From Myxocyprinus asiaticus (lineage: Eukaryota > Chordata > Actinopteri > Cypriniformes > Catostomidae), in NCBI RefSeq assembly GCF_019703515.2, contig NC_059379.1, forward strand, positions 21,447,380-21,511,379: 64,000 nt of DNA, read 5' to 3'. The notes beneath the pieces are model-generated. The model saw only the letters and a list, made by a program, of their open reading frames with translations, searched no databases and was not told where the DNA came from. The first letter of the stretch is position 1, and each line of letters opens with the position of its first letter. Shown piece after piece: positions 1-12,702 of the stretch. A program made the position numbers and the translations under genes.

Positions 1-167
1 TGTGACTAAATTTACATCCCAGACTCCCTGGTCTGTTTTTTTACCCTCCAACATGATCACACAAGAAATCAGCATGTTGCTAACCAAAGTTGATGGACCC
101 AGAAATCAACCCCATTCAGCCGAATTACAGACAAGCACCATCCCCCATCAGACATTTTTACAACACT

Positions 168-1139
168 TCAGGTGTGAACACATTTCCCTGTACAGTAGTG
201 GCCAAAAATATTGGCACCCATGGTAAATATGAGCAAAGAAGGCTGTGGAAAAAGATCCTTCAAACTCAGAGGTCCATGTTGGTGGACTCTCCTCTTCAGT
301 TCACCCCACAAATTTTCTGTGGGGTTCAGGTCAGGGGACTGGGATGGCCATGGCAGAACCTTGATTTTGTGGTCAGTGAACCATTTTTGTGTTGATTTTG
401 ATGTTTGTTTTGGATCATTGTCTTGCTGGAAGATCCAACCAGTGCCCATTGTAAGCTTTCTGGCAGAGGCAGCCAGGTTTTGATTTTTTTATCTGTTGGT
501 ATTTGATAGAGTCCGTGATGCCATGTATCCGAACAAGATGTCCAGGACCTCTGGCAGAAAAACAGCCCCACAACATTAAAGATCCAGCACTACATTTAAC
601 CGTGGGCATTGGGTACTTCTTTATCTCTGTGTGCGCCAAACCCATCTCTTGTGTTTGCTGCCAAAAAGCTCTTTTTTTTTTTTTTTCATCTGACCATAGA
701 ACCCGGTTGCATGTGAAGTTCCAGTAGTGTCTGGCAAACTGAAGATGCTTGAGTTTGTTGTAGGATGAGTACAGAGGCTTTTTTTCTTGAAACCCTCCCA
801 AACAACTTGTGGTGATGTTGTCTAATATTTCTGTATTTATTTTTTTTGAGACTTTCTGACCCCAAGACCCAACTAATTTCTGCAATTCTCCAGCTGTGTT
901 CCTTGGAGATTCTTTGGCCACTTGAACCATCCATCCTCACTGTGCGTGGAGACAGTATAGACACCTTTTCCAGGCCGATTCTTAAGATCTCCAGTTGATT
1001 GGAACTGGTTAATTATTGCGCTGATGGTGGAAATGGGCATTTTCAATGCTTTGGCTATTGTCTTATAGACACTTCCCATTTTGTGAAGCTCAACATCCTT
1101 TTGCTGCACATCAGAACTATATTCTTTAATGTAACCCAC
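168..1139 (-). pseudogene. Tc1 transposase remnant
   Basis: Reading from about 1139 downward the frames give, in order, a paired-like DNA-binding segment, a middle part with LWSDEKK (first Asp region), and a C-terminal part with DNDPKQTSK and [15 protein letters not shown]. That order matches Tc1 DDE transposases of about 340 residues. At least three frame changes separate the pieces, so no full-length protein can be made. The last open frame runs on into the left terminal repeat. Confidence 0.8.
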
Positions 1140-1533
1140 TGTGATTGATGATTAAGGGAATTTGGCTTGTGTGTTACCTCATATGTATACCCCTGTGAAA
1201 CAGGAAATCATGGCTGAACAATTTCATGTTTCTAGTCACCCAGGTGCACAAAAAAAAAAACAAAAGTAAAATATGAAGAGGAAAATACTTCAGATATATT
1301 TTACTCATAAGAATTTCTAGGGGTGCTAATCATTGTGACCAATGTGTTTTGGAGAAAAATATCTATTTAATAATAAAATATTTCCCCTCTTTCAATTGTT
1401 CTACTTCATTTAAGGTTAGATTTTTGTAAATTTTTTGAATGAAAGATCAGAAGGATAAACAATGCAGATTTTTTTTTTCACAGCCGCCTTTGCTCATATT
1501 TATCATGGGTGCCAAAATTTTTGGCCACTACTG
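193..1533 (-). mobile_element. Tc1-like DNA transposon, decayed
   Basis: The ends are inverted repeats beginning CAGTAGTGGCCAAAA (193) and its complement ending at 1533, each bordered by a TA dinucleotide (191-192 and 1534-1535), the expected Tc1/mariner target duplication. The interior reads on the minus strand as a Tc1 transposase: a helix-turn-helix part near 1136-960 (motif KALKMPISTISAIINQF), then central and C-terminal parts broken over several frames. The second catalytic Asp (FQQDNDPKQ) and the Glu region (NPTENLW) are still readable. Multiple frameshifts make it inactive. Confidence 0.88.
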
Positions 1534-2508
1534 TAGTGCTACAGATAGCATTTAGCGTAAGGAACCTCTGAGCACAGGTTCTAGTCCTGTGGAAACCAGA
1601 AAGTAATTGTGATCGTGTAATCATTGATGAGTGTGATTCTGAGGTTGCATATTTGCTCAAAAATGACATTTTTACTCCATTGACGGTTAAGTTTAGGTCA
1701 ATAAAATATGCATTCCTGTTGACTGTTTTACATCATTTACATATAAAAATACAAATTGCTTTCGGCGCCACTCTGTGGACATTTCACTCGGACACTGGAG
1801 CTCACACGTGCCCATACATTCAACAATGCTTCCAACTTTGACCTATGGGGCAGTGATTTAAATTTCAGTAAGCACAGACTGAATTCAGCAGCAAAACTTT
1901 TAACCTTCTGTTGCCAAATTCACAGTTTGATCAGTCTGTGCCTTCATGCATAGCTGCATTTATTAATGTTGGCCAAGGCTGTAGTTGCAGAACACTTGAT
2001 TAGCAGCAATCTTGCCTGACGTATCAGTTATTTTGATATCACTCAGCAAGTTTCACAAAGCTCGAACACTCTTAAAGCACTTGATTAAAAATCATCCCTC
2101 CAAGGACCTATTTTGTAATGCCTGCTTTGTGCCAAGGCTTGGGGAGTGCAACTGCCTTTGGTTCAAGGGGAATTCTGATTATTTGTCCTCTTCTCAAAGG
2201 CTTGGCAACTATTGCAACTTGTGACTGGGGTTGTCAGAGAGCCAGTAGCCTCTGGCCCAGACAGTAAACAGCTCCCAGGCCTGAAGATCTGTGGAAGAGA
2301 TTCACCCCGCTGTGCATTTTATTTATTTATTTATTTATTTTTACGGGGATTCATTTGAAGCCTTCTGTATTTTTGTTCTCTTTTCTTATAAACACACTTT
2401 TTAATGTTTGTTCTTCTGGCGTTCTTTAGTATGACCACAGTCATTAGCAGTTGTGCCAATGCACTGTATAAAATAGAATAGTAATGACACAGAGTTCACT
2501 TATAGATA
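1534..2508. other. No gene recognised
   Basis: AT-rich sequence between two Tc1 remnants. Short open frames have no recognisable motif and no splice-site support. A small (ATTT)n run lies near 2320-2342. Confidence 0.5.
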
Positions 2509-3019
2509 CTCTATGTGGCCAAAAGTTAGTAGACGCCATATGTGCTTGATGAACATTTAATTTTAAAACCATGGGCATCAGTTCCACCTTTGCTGCAATA
2601 ACAGCTTCCACTGGGGAAGGCTTTGCACTATAATGTATGTAGTAATGGCTGCAGGGATTTGCTCCCATTTAGACACAAGAGCATCAGTGAGGTCAGGCGC
2701 TGATGTTGGTCAAAGGGGCCTGGCTCACAGTTGGCATTTCAATTCACCCCAAAGATGTTCAAGGGGGTTCAGGTCTGGGTTTTGTGCAGGCCAGTCAAGT
2801 TTTTCTCACCAGACAACCATTTTTTTTATGAACCTTGCTTTGTGCACAGGGGCATTGGAGCAAAAAATACACTCCCAAAACTGATGTCACGAAGTTGGAA
2901 GCACAGTGCCCTAGAATACCATTATATGGAGTAGCATTATGATTTGTCTTCACTGAAATTAATGGAGTAACCAAACTTGTTAATTACAAGGGGGTGTCCA
3001 CATACTTTTAGCCATAAAG
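2509..3019 (-). mobile_element. Internally deleted Tc1-like element
   Basis: Terminal repeats can be matched between about 2509 (TATGTGGCCAAAAGT) and 3019 (ACTTTTAGCCATAAAG), bordered by TA. The interior, read on the minus strand, is the C-terminal third of a Tc1 transposase of the same lineage as the copy at 29.0-30.3 kb. Shared signals are the GGCCAGTCAAGTTTTTC and CCTTGCTTTGTGCAC stretches. The N-terminal and catalytic parts are missing, so this is a roughly 0.5 kb non-autonomous derivative. Confidence 0.75.
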
Positions 3020-4550
3020 TATAGATAACCACAATTTATTTAGCATATAATTTTCTTAATAGGTATTTGTCTTGTTTTCCAGTAAAAAACACCTAAAAGT
3101 CCTTAAAAAAAGTTAAACTGATTGATGATAAGGCTTGTTTTCAGAGAATATACTGGATGTCTTGAATTAAGTTTGTTCTCACCCTTTTGATTTAAACATA
3201 AACCCCACTGAATATGTTAGATTAATGCTTAACATTTGTTTTCAGAGAACATATTTTGAATTAAGTTTGCTTTCTTGTTTTGCAATTTTGCTTCTCTTGT
3301 AAATGTATAAATGTAAGGATTTTCCAGATATTTTTAATGGGGAAAAAAGGCAAATCTTACAGTAGCTGTGCCCCAAATGACGCAGTATACACTGTGCACT
3401 TACAATATGCGCTATGCATCGGCCGTCCAGTTTATTCATCCATTGTAATTTTCAAGTTTCCAACATTACACATCATTGCATCATCTGGGTGCTGTACACT
3501 TCTTTACATTTTTAGTGTGAACATACTACTCACACTACTTACACTACAAAATGGTGTATATTAGTGCAGAAGTATATGGGACATAGATGAACAATCAAAT
3601 ACACAATCACCACACTGTGATAAGAAAACAGCAGAAAGTGTGAGCGAGTATGTGTCTAGCTCTTTCATTGTTACTATTGTTCTATTAGGTCAGGGCACTT
3701 TTTGTGTGAAGCTTTCTTTTTTTATTCATGTACTTTAATTGAGTGCATTTTTCTAAAAGGTACAGCTCTTTCAGATCCATCTTTGATTTGTATTGCAAGT
3801 GCAGGGTCTCATACCAGGCAAATATGTTTTTCATTCAAAATTTTCCTAGTACTGACTGGGTCTGTACTTTATTGATGTCCTTTGATGTTGTGTTACAGCC
3901 TTTTGTGAATCTCTTTCTTCTTCTTGTTGTCTCTTAAATTCAACTGAAAGGACCTTAAAGTTTCCTTAGAATTCAGTATCATCTTTTGTAAAGCAAATAT
4001 AAAATCGGAGTCAGATCATAGAGCTTCCAGAGAAGTTTACACATGTCGGAAAACCCATTTAAAACCACAACATGTGGATAGGACATTTAATAAAACTGAA
4101 TCTTAATTTCTGTTTATGTATCTTTCTTCCTCAAGTTCCACATGTAATATGTGTGAACTTGTAAAAGAAGATTTTTGGAGGACACACAACACTGAAACAC
4201 TAGCAACAGTTGTTATTCATTGAGAAAAGTGTTGGCTGACTGGAATCAAGGCTTCATTCCCAATGTGGGTGGAAGCTGTTGTGGAGGCTGTGATCTCACA
4301 AAGGCAGCTTTCTGCCCAGCCAATATCCGCCTGGCTCTGTACATTCAGGCTCCACCCTCTCATCCCACTTTTTTTGCTGCTCCTATATGTTCAAGAGTCC
4401 CTCGCTAGCTATTCCTCATATTCAGCTTTAGTAGGAATTTTCCACTCAGCAGCAAGCAGGCATATCTCAGGAAAGACAAACAACTCAATTGTTTCTCGTA
4501 GACATGAATGAGAACTTGCTTACTCTCCTGCTTCTCAGATTTGTTTCCAG
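3020..4550. other. No gene recognised
   Basis: AT-rich, with only short open frames lacking any domain signal. No terminal repeat or RNA gene was found by eye. Confidence 0.5.
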
Positions 4551-4554
4551 AGAA

Positions 4555-4870
4555 GACCCCAGTAATGTTGGTGTGGCTATCCTTATGGGGACTCTCCATA
4601 GACATAATTAATTTTATACTGTACGAACTATAGATTATATCCCTAACCCTACCCCAAAACCTAACCCTCACAAAAAACATTCTGCATTTTTACATTTTCA
4701 AAACAAACATCGTTTAGCATGTTTTTTAAGCTATTTAAATTATTGGGACACTAGAAATGTCCTCATGAACAACATTTACAGCATAATACCCTTGTAATTA
4801 CCAGTTTGTAACCTAAAAAAATGTCCTCGTAAACCACCCAAACCCACTCACCCACCAACCCACACACACA
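4555..4870. repeat. Interspersed repeat, unclassified
   Basis: The stretch around 4640-4700 (CCCTAACCCTACCCC followed by AACCTAACCCTCACA) and the following text resemble a dispersed repeat that I associate with fish genomes. Clear terminal repeats were not found. It is not a telomere array, because the TAACCC units are few and degenerate. Confidence 0.4.
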
Positions 4871-6180
4871 AGCTAAAAAAATACAATAAAGTGCAGAGGT
4901 GTTGATTAGTTAAGGTTATGAACTTGTGTTAAAGGGTGAAGAGGCAAACCTACAAAACAAATGTGACTGTTATCAGAGGCAATAATGTTGTAATCAAGAG
5001 AAAAGGGAGCAATGCTTGCTCTCAGGCTCCCTATTACTGCCTTAGTAGTGCTGAACTTAATAAAATTGTTTAGCTGACAATAATTGCTGTTCTCACCCCA
5101 GCAATCATCTGAGTAATGTGCTGGTGTATAGCACTGATTTGCATGGAACTTAGTATTTAAACAATGAAACATTAAAAACTAATAATGTTTATAAATAATA
5201 TAGTATAATATGTATTAGAGTATATTATACCATGGTCTGTTCGAATAATCAGTTCTGACTGGCTGGAATGTGTGAGTTAAAACCATTTAATACACAGGTA
5301 CTTCCAGTCAATTTTAATCAACGTTCTATATAAATGCTCCTTCTCTGCTGTCCTCCATAATGAGATATTGCAAGAGATTTATGCCTATGTACCAAAAAAA
5401 AAAAAAAAAACAACTCTGGGAGCAAATATAGTCTCAGAGCTGAGATTAACGATCAAGTCACAAAACAGCATCATCAAGTCATGCAGTGCCATCTTTAAAT
5501 CAACTGTGAAGTGATTCAGGAAACACGGAAAAGACAACAGTGTTCATCAGCCCCGTTTTTCTCACCCAAGGCACTTGTAAGGAAAAAGTGGTTTGACATT
5601 CAGCTGTATTGCACAGAGGGGGATTGAAGGTAACCAGTAAGTCCGGCAAGACAATTTAAATTGTAATATGATATAAACATAATTTATTATTGCTGCCCTG
5701 CTTAACATGTGCGCCTATGCTAGAGAGCGCCCCACGATCACACATCACTGACTGAAGCTCTAAATGGAGACTGTTTAATAAAACGCAACCTCGCGCAAGG
5801 CTACATTGCAATTTAATTCTTAATTCAGTAAATCATGCAGCCTTAAGGGATACCGTATTGATGTCTCAGAGGTAAAAGTCTGCAGATTTAGAGCATTTTG
5901 GATGGTTTTCCCCTCATCATGTACAGTAACTGTTATGTGTACAATGCTGGTTTTCCCTCATTAATGTGAAAATGACAAAGAATAGGAATTAAATATTACA
6001 TTTTCTCAGGAGTGCCAACAAGTATGCTGGCAAGTGACCATTTTATAAGCGTAATAATCCACAGCTAGGTATGTGTTAAATTATTTTAATGCTCTTTGCG
6101 TCTGGTGGTTCTTCACCTCTATGTCGTGAATTAGTTTAATGCACACCTAGCCATGGATTATCCCTTACTTACAGTATACC
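4871..6180. other. No gene recognised
   Basis: Intergenic AT-rich DNA with a poly-A run near 5395-5411. No open frame has a recognisable domain. Confidence 0.5.
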
Positions 6181-6189
6181 CTTCCTTGG

Positions 6190-6335
6190 TTAACTTTACC
6201 AGAAAGACCATGCTGGTTGACCAGCATTTTTTGCTAGTGAACAGCATGACTATGCTGGTCCACCAGTCAGACAGCAGATACCAGCCTGGACCAACATGGA
6301 AATTCATGCTGTCTAGGTTGGTCTTTTCAGCAAGG
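6190..6335. repeat. Palindromic ACCAGCATG-type repeat
   Basis: Repeated alternation of ATGCTGGT and ACCAGCAT words (for example GCTGGTTGACCAGCATTTT) makes a compound self-complementary stretch. A related shorter stretch is at 45310-45395. Such sequences disperse in fish genomes; the mobilising element is not visible here. Confidence 0.5.
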
Positions 6336-6339
6336 TAGA

Positions 6340-7600
6340 CATCTAATACTTTTACTTCTGTAGTAAAGACAGTTGGTATATTAAGTCATCATGCTACAGA
6401 GTATAGCTATAGCTCCCGCCTAGGTAGGTGACACACACACATGCACATACTGCAAATGTACACACAATTTAGTGAGCAAGTGCCATATGTCTGTCTTGAA
6501 CAGCTTGGTGTCCTCACTAAATCTTATGTGGTTTCTAACAAGAAAAAAACATTTTCTAAGACCGTTTCTAACATAAAAACATCCAGCCAAACTGAACACA
6601 ATTGTTCTTTTCCAAAAGAGAGCTGCCTACGGATGCACCATTTTAATTAATAATTTTAATTTATCCGATACATATTCAATACAATTATCCAATAGATTTT
6701 GAACAAAAAATAAGACAGCATCATATGAATCCAACATGGAGAAGGCTATCTATGATGCATTGTGATAAGCTTAAAAAAGAAATGTTGATAATAAATAAAC
6801 GTATATTTAAATAAATACTGAAAGTACCTAAAAAATAATTCTGTAAATCAAAAAAATAATTTTACCAATATTTGTGTATGCAGGGTATTTTTATGGTTAT
6901 TAGAGTGGCATGACATTAGTTTAGCAACATGCTAACAGGAAACTTGTTTGAAATTAATTGTGAGTTGAGTCTCCAGTGCTACTTCGCGCTCCATTCACTC
7001 CCATTCAAACACATCTGAACATAGAAGACCGGAAATGCGAGCTCATTTGAAGAAAGTCAGATTTAGTGGCCTCTGACATGCAAATCCAGACGTGGAGACG
7101 ATGTGTGACCAATAGAAGAACAAAACATCACACACTGACCTCTTGGCTCAATACAAAACACACATATTTCATTGATTTGTGCTTTTATTGTTGCATGGAA
7201 GTGAGTAGACAAAATATTTTAAGATTTAGTATACAGTATTATTTGCTATTTGTGATTTATTACTTTTTGAAACCAGAAGTCCTCACGCATGACACCATAT
7301 CCTGTCCGTTGCAGTGTCTGAACTATTTTTGCAAACCCAAAGTCTAGTGTGACTGTCCCTTTAGCCATTTGTTTGCTTTTATTTTTTTTTTTTTTTTTTA
7401 AGCAAGAACATTCTGTCTGAATGGCACCTCAGAAGGCAGCTGCCTATGTAGGCATCAAAGCCATTCACTAGGTATTTTGTATATGTGCTGCTCTCTCATA
7501 GACATGAAAAATAGCCAAGTACCGCTGGCCATGAATGGACCCCCTCCCCTCCTCTGCTTTCACGCTGCCTCGCATGTAAACAAGCAGGATCTGACTGTGA
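6340..7600. other. No gene recognised
   Basis: AT-rich intergenic sequence with a T run near 7382-7399. Open frames here are short and without motifs. Confidence 0.5.
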
Positions 7601-7608
7601 CCACCCCA

Positions 7609-7711
7609 CTCTCCGTCTCTCTCCCTCCCTATCTGTCTCTCTCTCTCTCTCTCCCTCCCTCTCTGCCTCACACACACATACTTGTGTTTATTACTGCACC
7701 CCCCCCCCCCC
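7609..7711. repeat. CT-rich microsatellite and C run
   Basis: A CTCT/CCCT-rich low-complexity block (7609-7670) is followed by a run of C (7700-7711). The Ser/Leu/Pro-rich and Arg/Glu-rich open frames across it are artefacts of the repeat. Confidence 0.85.
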
Positions 7712-8182
7712 AACTCATGTGGGTCAGGTGAGGACATGCACAGAGAGGGAAAGAGAAGAGGGAAATGGCCTCTGTAAACCCTTCCAACTCCTACCTACAC
7801 ACCAGTATAAAGTTTGGACACACTTGGCTGAATTTATTGGTTGATCTAAAGCTGTTTGCTTAAATGTTTGTCATTAGTTTTATAGACAAATACAAATTAT
7901 GTACAACCCCAATTCTTAAAAAGTTGGGACAGTATTGAAAATGTTAAAAACCAAAAGGAGTGATTTGTACCTTGTGAGTTTAATTGTGATTTAAATCAGA
8001 TGACTGCAACACACTCCAAAAAAAGTTGAGACAGGGGCAATTTTGGACTACTAACAATCTGACGAGTTGAAATAGCAAGGTGATGTGAAACAGGAGATGT
8101 TAAACAAGTGAGGCAATCATGTTAAAGTATATGGAGCCTCCAAAAAAAGCCTAGTCCTTCAAGAGCATAGATGGGTCGAGAT

Positions 8183-9170
8183 TAGGCATGTGATGGTATT
8201 CAGTTATACGGTATATCACAGTAATTAACATGCATGATATTGTTATTGTGGGCACTTCAAAATACCGTAAATAATTGCAGATAACCTTTTGGCCAAATTG
8301 TTTCAATTTTTCTAAATGCACAGTAGTTTTTATCCCATCAACAATTCAAGATTCACAACACAGCGTGCACACGGCACAAATGACACATGCACACTCTGAT
8401 GTAAACAAACCAGCGTGGAAGAGAAACGTGGCTAAAGGAGGAATGCAGCTGATCCTTTATCCACATTCTAATAGGGTTAAGTCTTAAGTGTGAAAGTATT
8501 TTGGGTTCCATAAAACTGCAGAGGGATTGTTGGTTGGAGATTGTTTGCATTTGTGTCAATTACTAAGTCCTGTAATTAATAATGGCAATGTGGCACAGTG
8601 ATGATTTCAGTATTAATTTCAGGTTGGAATGCCACGCAATTGTACCTTGCCATACAGTGTGAGTGAACTTGCGGTTATTAAAGTTGTAGATAGCACCTAG
8701 CTATAAATTAGCAACTGGCTTACTATCCAGAAAAAAAAAAAAAAACATGCATACTATTGTTGTAGCCTAGTAGCTAGCTTGATAAAATTAGTCTAGCCTT
8801 ACATTAACATTAGCCTCAACAAGACAAGGTCTGTACTGATCTGTAAATTTCAGTGGCCCTGTGGCAGAATGACCATTTAAATATGAAGACATCAATTTAA
8901 TGATAGGCTATATTTGTTATGTATCAACAGTATGGTGTTGTTGATAGTTTTTTAAACGTTCAGGGCTCTTTGTTATCTGTTAATTTAAAGGCCATTTTAA
9001 TTTAAAGGCCATTTTGGTATTGAAAAAGTAATGAAACTTGTTATTAAGAGAACAACAATAAAGTTTGTTTATCGTTCAACCCATTTTTGTAATTTAGATC
9101 AATACAGTATACCGTGATAAAAGCTTCAGCAATTATCGTGACATGAAAATTTGATACCGTCACATGCCTA
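8183..9170. mobile_element. Non-autonomous hAT-like element
   Basis: Terminal repeats are TAGGCATGTGATGGTAT at 8183 and the complement ATACCGTCACATGCCTA ending at 9170. The flanking 8-mers GTCGAGAT (8175-8182) and GTCGAGGC (9171-9178) agree at six of eight positions, as an aged 8-bp hAT target duplication would. Joining the outer flanks restores the host Tc1 text. No transposase frame is visible in the 988 bp. Confidence 0.75.
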
Positions 9171-9313
9171 GTCGAGGCTCGCCAGTTTGCCAACTGATGC
9201 GTCAGCAAAAAAATCTAGCGCTTTGAGAACAATGTACCCCAAAGACAAATTGGTAGAATTTTGGGCATTTCACCCTCTACAGTGCACAATATAGTTTAAA
9301 GATTCAAGGAATC

Positions 9314-9759
9314 GGGGGCCTGGGTAGCTCAGTGAGTACTGACGCTGACTACCAACCCTGGAGTTGCGAGTTCGAATCCAGGGTGTGCTGAGTAACTCCA
9401 GCCAGATCTCCTAAGCAACCAAATTGGCCTGGTTGCTAGGGAGGGTAGAGTCACATGGGTTAACCTCCTCTTGGTCGCTATAATGTGGTTCTTGCTCTCG
9501 GTGGGGTGCGTGGTGAGTTGTTTGTGTATGCCGCAGAGAATAAAGTGGGCCTCCACATGCGGTACGTCTCCGTGGTAATGCGCTCAACAAGCCTCGTGAT
9601 AAGATGCACAGATTGATGGTCTCAGATGCGGAGGCAACTGAGATTCTTCCTCCGCCACCCGGATTGAGGCGAGTCACTATGCCACCATGACGACTTGGAG
9701 CGCATTGGGAATTGGCTATTCCAAATTGGGGAGAAAAGGGGAGAAAATCCACAAAAAAA
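9314..9759 (+). repeat. tRNA-derived SINE, full length
   Basis: The 5' head is tRNA-like, with a box A-like GGGTAGCTCAGTGAGTA and a box B-like GAGTTCGAATCC at about 9367-9378. A body of about 350 bp follows and ends CCAAATTGGGGAGAAAAGGGG and an A-rich tail. A 16-bp target duplication AAAGATTCAAGGAATC is at 9298-9313 and 9760-9775, showing LINE-type insertion. Related copies are at 16810-17212 (minus) and 60225-60575 (plus, truncated). Confidence 0.93.
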
Positions 9760-9823
9760 AAAGATTCAAGGAATCTAGTCAAATCTCAGTGTATAAGGGC
9801 AAGGCAGAAAACCGCTTCCAAAT

Positions 9824-10560
9824 GTGCGTGATCTTCGATCCCTCAGACGTCACTGTCTTAAAGGCAGTCATGTGTCTGTAATGGATATCATGACATGGGC
9901 TCGGGAATACTTCGGTAAACCTTTGTCAGTCAACACCATTCACCGCTGCATCTACAGATGCAAGTTAAGGCTTTACTATGCAAAGAAGAAGCCATACATC
10001 AACACTGTCCAAAAGCGCTGCCGACTTCTCTGGGCTTGGTTTCATCTGAGATGGAAAGTAGAACAGTGGAATCATGTTTTCTGGTCCGCCAAGTCCACAT
10101 TTCAAATAGTTTTTGAACAAACAGATGTCATGTTCTCCAGGCCACAGAGGAAAAGGATCATCCAAGATGTTATCAGTGTCAGTGCCCACGGCATGGGTAA
10201 CTTTTACATCTGTGAAAGCACAATTAATGCAGAAAAATATGTACAAAAATTAGAGCAACATATTCTGCCAAACGCCATCTTTTCCAGAGACGTCCCTGCT
10301 TTTCAAGCAGATCAATGCCAAACTACTTCCTGCCCAGATTACAAGTGCATGGCTGCAGGTGCTAGATTGGCATGCCCGCAGTCTTGACCTGTCTCCAATT
10401 GAGAATGTGTGGCTCATTATGAAGTGCAAAATACATCAACGAAGGCCCCGTATACTGTAATTGTTCAGCTGAAGATCTGCGTAATGGATGAATGGGGGGA
10501 AATTCTGGATGCTAAACTTAACAAACTTGTGTTGCTTAATAAGTGCTATTAAAAGAAATA
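9824..10560 (+). pseudogene. Tc1 transposase remnant
   Basis: The largest piece (9824-10387) reads as the DDE core. The first catalytic region is WSAKSTF, where related transposases have WSD, so the first Asp appears replaced by Ala. The second Asp is in FQADQC. After a frameshift near 10375 the third motif SLDLSPIENVW (Glu) follows in another frame. The N-terminal half lies upstream in broken frames, split by the SINE. The protein cannot be active. Confidence 0.75.
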
Positions 10561-11375
10561 GTGACATTACTCAGTGATAAACACTCGACTGTCACAACTT
10601 TTTTGGAGCGTGCTGCAATCATCTGATTTGAAATGAGTGTATATTTAAACAAACAAAACAACAACAACAAACCGGTAAAAAATCAAATAATGCATTGTTA
10701 TAGTGCTTTAAATATAGCACAGGGTGAATGGAATTCAGAAATCACTCCTTTTTGTTTTTATTAGCATTTTCCATTCTATCCCAACTTTTTCAGAATTGAA
10801 GTTATAGAATTTCATTACCAAACTAACATTTTATTTATTCAATGCAGAAAACAAGGGTCCTGCATGTATGGGAACAGCTATTTTCAACAAAAAAAATTCT
10901 GAATCTGAGCACAGTTGAGCCAAATTTATCTGTGTAGTTACGTAATGCTTTGCCTTTGAATGCCAGTATTATTCTAAAATGTGGAAAATAGTAATAACTA
11001 GATTGATGTTGGCTTGTCAAAGCCTAGAATGAAAGTTTAAACTAGTTTTAAAAGTTTGAAGTTTGATGGTTATACAGACAGTAAAACAAACAACCAGCTA
11101 GATAGATAATCAGACAGACTGTCACATAGATAGTCAGATAAACAGTCAGATATAGATAGAGCGATTTTTGATCGTTCACTGTTCAAAAACTGTAAATCTG
11201 ACCAGTTGGAAAAAACATTGCACACTTTTCCAGAACAGGAGTTAGTGTTAGAAATTTTGGTCTCAGTTCAGGCATTTTGAAAGTACCCTTAACAAAATTT
11301 GCAGAACAACAGTATGTTTGCTTCATCAAACCAACATGATAACGAATAAATTGTGTCCAAACTTTTGACTGATAG

Positions 11376-12700
11376 GGCACTTCTAATAACCAAAGTGAGA
11401 TGAAGAGGTCTACAGGATTTTAAAAACTTTCAACACAATAGAGGATGAAAAAAGAAAAAGAAAGAGGCCAGTCACAAGGGGCTCAGACTGCTGAAGAGGT
11501 AAAGTTTTTCTGCACTCTCAAACAGTAAGGCAAATGGAATTTGAGCAAAAAATGGTGCTGAGCTATTAACAAAAACAGAATTACAACACCCAGAAACCTA
11601 TAAAACCAATGCCACACTCGTGGAATGCTCAGTGAGAGAACATTGAGAGACGAGCTCTCTTCCTGAACTGCAGCGGCAGTGTTTTTGAATGACTGTAAGG
11701 AAATATTGTGAGCAATAAGAAGCTTAGTCGCGACAGGAGGTCGTAGCAAGGGGGAAGATCTATGGATGGTGAGAGGATGGGAAGGCAGACAGACTGCGGG
11801 AGGCAGGGGGTCTTGGGACTGGGTCAAGACTTTGGGGAGGCAAAGGCTGTTTACACGAGGAAGGACAGACTGTGGACTGTGTCAGGTTACATCATGGCTG
11901 CATGCTCTTGGTTATACCTCTTATATAATACAGAGTAAAAGAGAGAGAGAGAGAGGAAAAGGGGATCTGTGCAGACAGTGTTCTCTACCTTGGCAGAGTA
12001 CTAATGCTCATTCTTAAATCTGCTTAGTGTGAATACCATTGGGGCGTGAGAGACAAATTTAATGTGCATTCACAATCCCCACAAATCATTCAGTCATAGT
12101 GTTGATTTTTTTTATAGAGTAGTAAAAGTGATGCAAATGGACATCATACATATATCAGGAACCATTAAAACAGTAACTTTTGCTTCATAGATGCTTGGAA
12201 ATGATAATTCTGAAATTGTTTGGCGTTAGGTTGGTTGCAATGAAGGTGTGTAGCAACACAGTCAATCTGAAAGTTCATTACTGTAACAGACTGTGCCAAA
12301 GTGAATGTGAGGACATAAAGCATGTGATCTAAGGCAGAGTCTGTGGAAGGCAATGGCTGTTGGCATTTTCTTTAAATATTTGCTTGATGTGAGTTCCATC
12401 TAGTGGTTGGATTGTGGATTCACTGTATTGAGCACACATAAGCATGCTGGGTAAACAAGGATTGGAGTCTTGAAATGAACATTAAACAGTTGATAAATCA
12501 CCTTGTGCTTGAGGTTGATTTGACATGTTTACAAAACAATGAAACAATGAGGATGCATTTTAAATTTAAATTTTCGGCCATAAAGAGTCTGTTTCATTGG
12601 CTCTGTCATTATACAGGGATCGCTGCATGTCACAACATGGCATAATCTTTAGGTGCACCAACTATTTCTTGTAGTAACTTTTAATAAACTTTCTTTGAAA
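11376..12700. other. No gene recognised
   Basis: Contains a short GA-rich run near 11939-11955. The open frames here lack domain signals. Confidence 0.5.
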
Positions 12701-12702
12701 TG

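Larger units (their letters stand above)
7904..10804 (+). mobile_element. Tc1-like transposon nested in the MITE
   Basis: The left end is CAACCCCAATTCTTAAAAAG at 7904 and the complement CCCAACTTTTTCAGAATTG is at about 10780-10798. TA dinucleotides lie at 7902-7903 and 10805-10806. The plus strand carries a Tc1 transposase that is interrupted by a hAT-like element (8183-9170) and a SINE (9314-9759). Confidence 0.8.
7802..11375. mobile_element. Outer Tc1-type MITE, host of nested elements
   Basis: The left end reads CCAGTATAAAGTTTGGACAC at 7802 and the right end carries the complement GTGTCCAAACTTTTGACTG at about 11353-11371. Once the inner insertions are removed, what remains (7802-7903 plus 10805-11375) is a short non-coding element. 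It belongs to the same TIR family as the partial copy at 63201. It is the oldest layer of the nest. Confidence 0.7.

Noticed and set aside
4220..4680. Cys/Gly-rich short frame near 4263
   Set aside because: Only about 80 codons, no homologous motif, and no supporting exon nearby.
7468..7737. Open frames rich in Arg/Glu or Leu/Ser
   Set aside because: They arise from a CT/GA-rich simple repeat and share no domain signal.
9314..9385. tRNA gene-like head with box A and box B
   Set aside because: It is the head of a SINE with target duplications and a long non-tRNA body; the same head recurs at 17.2 kb.
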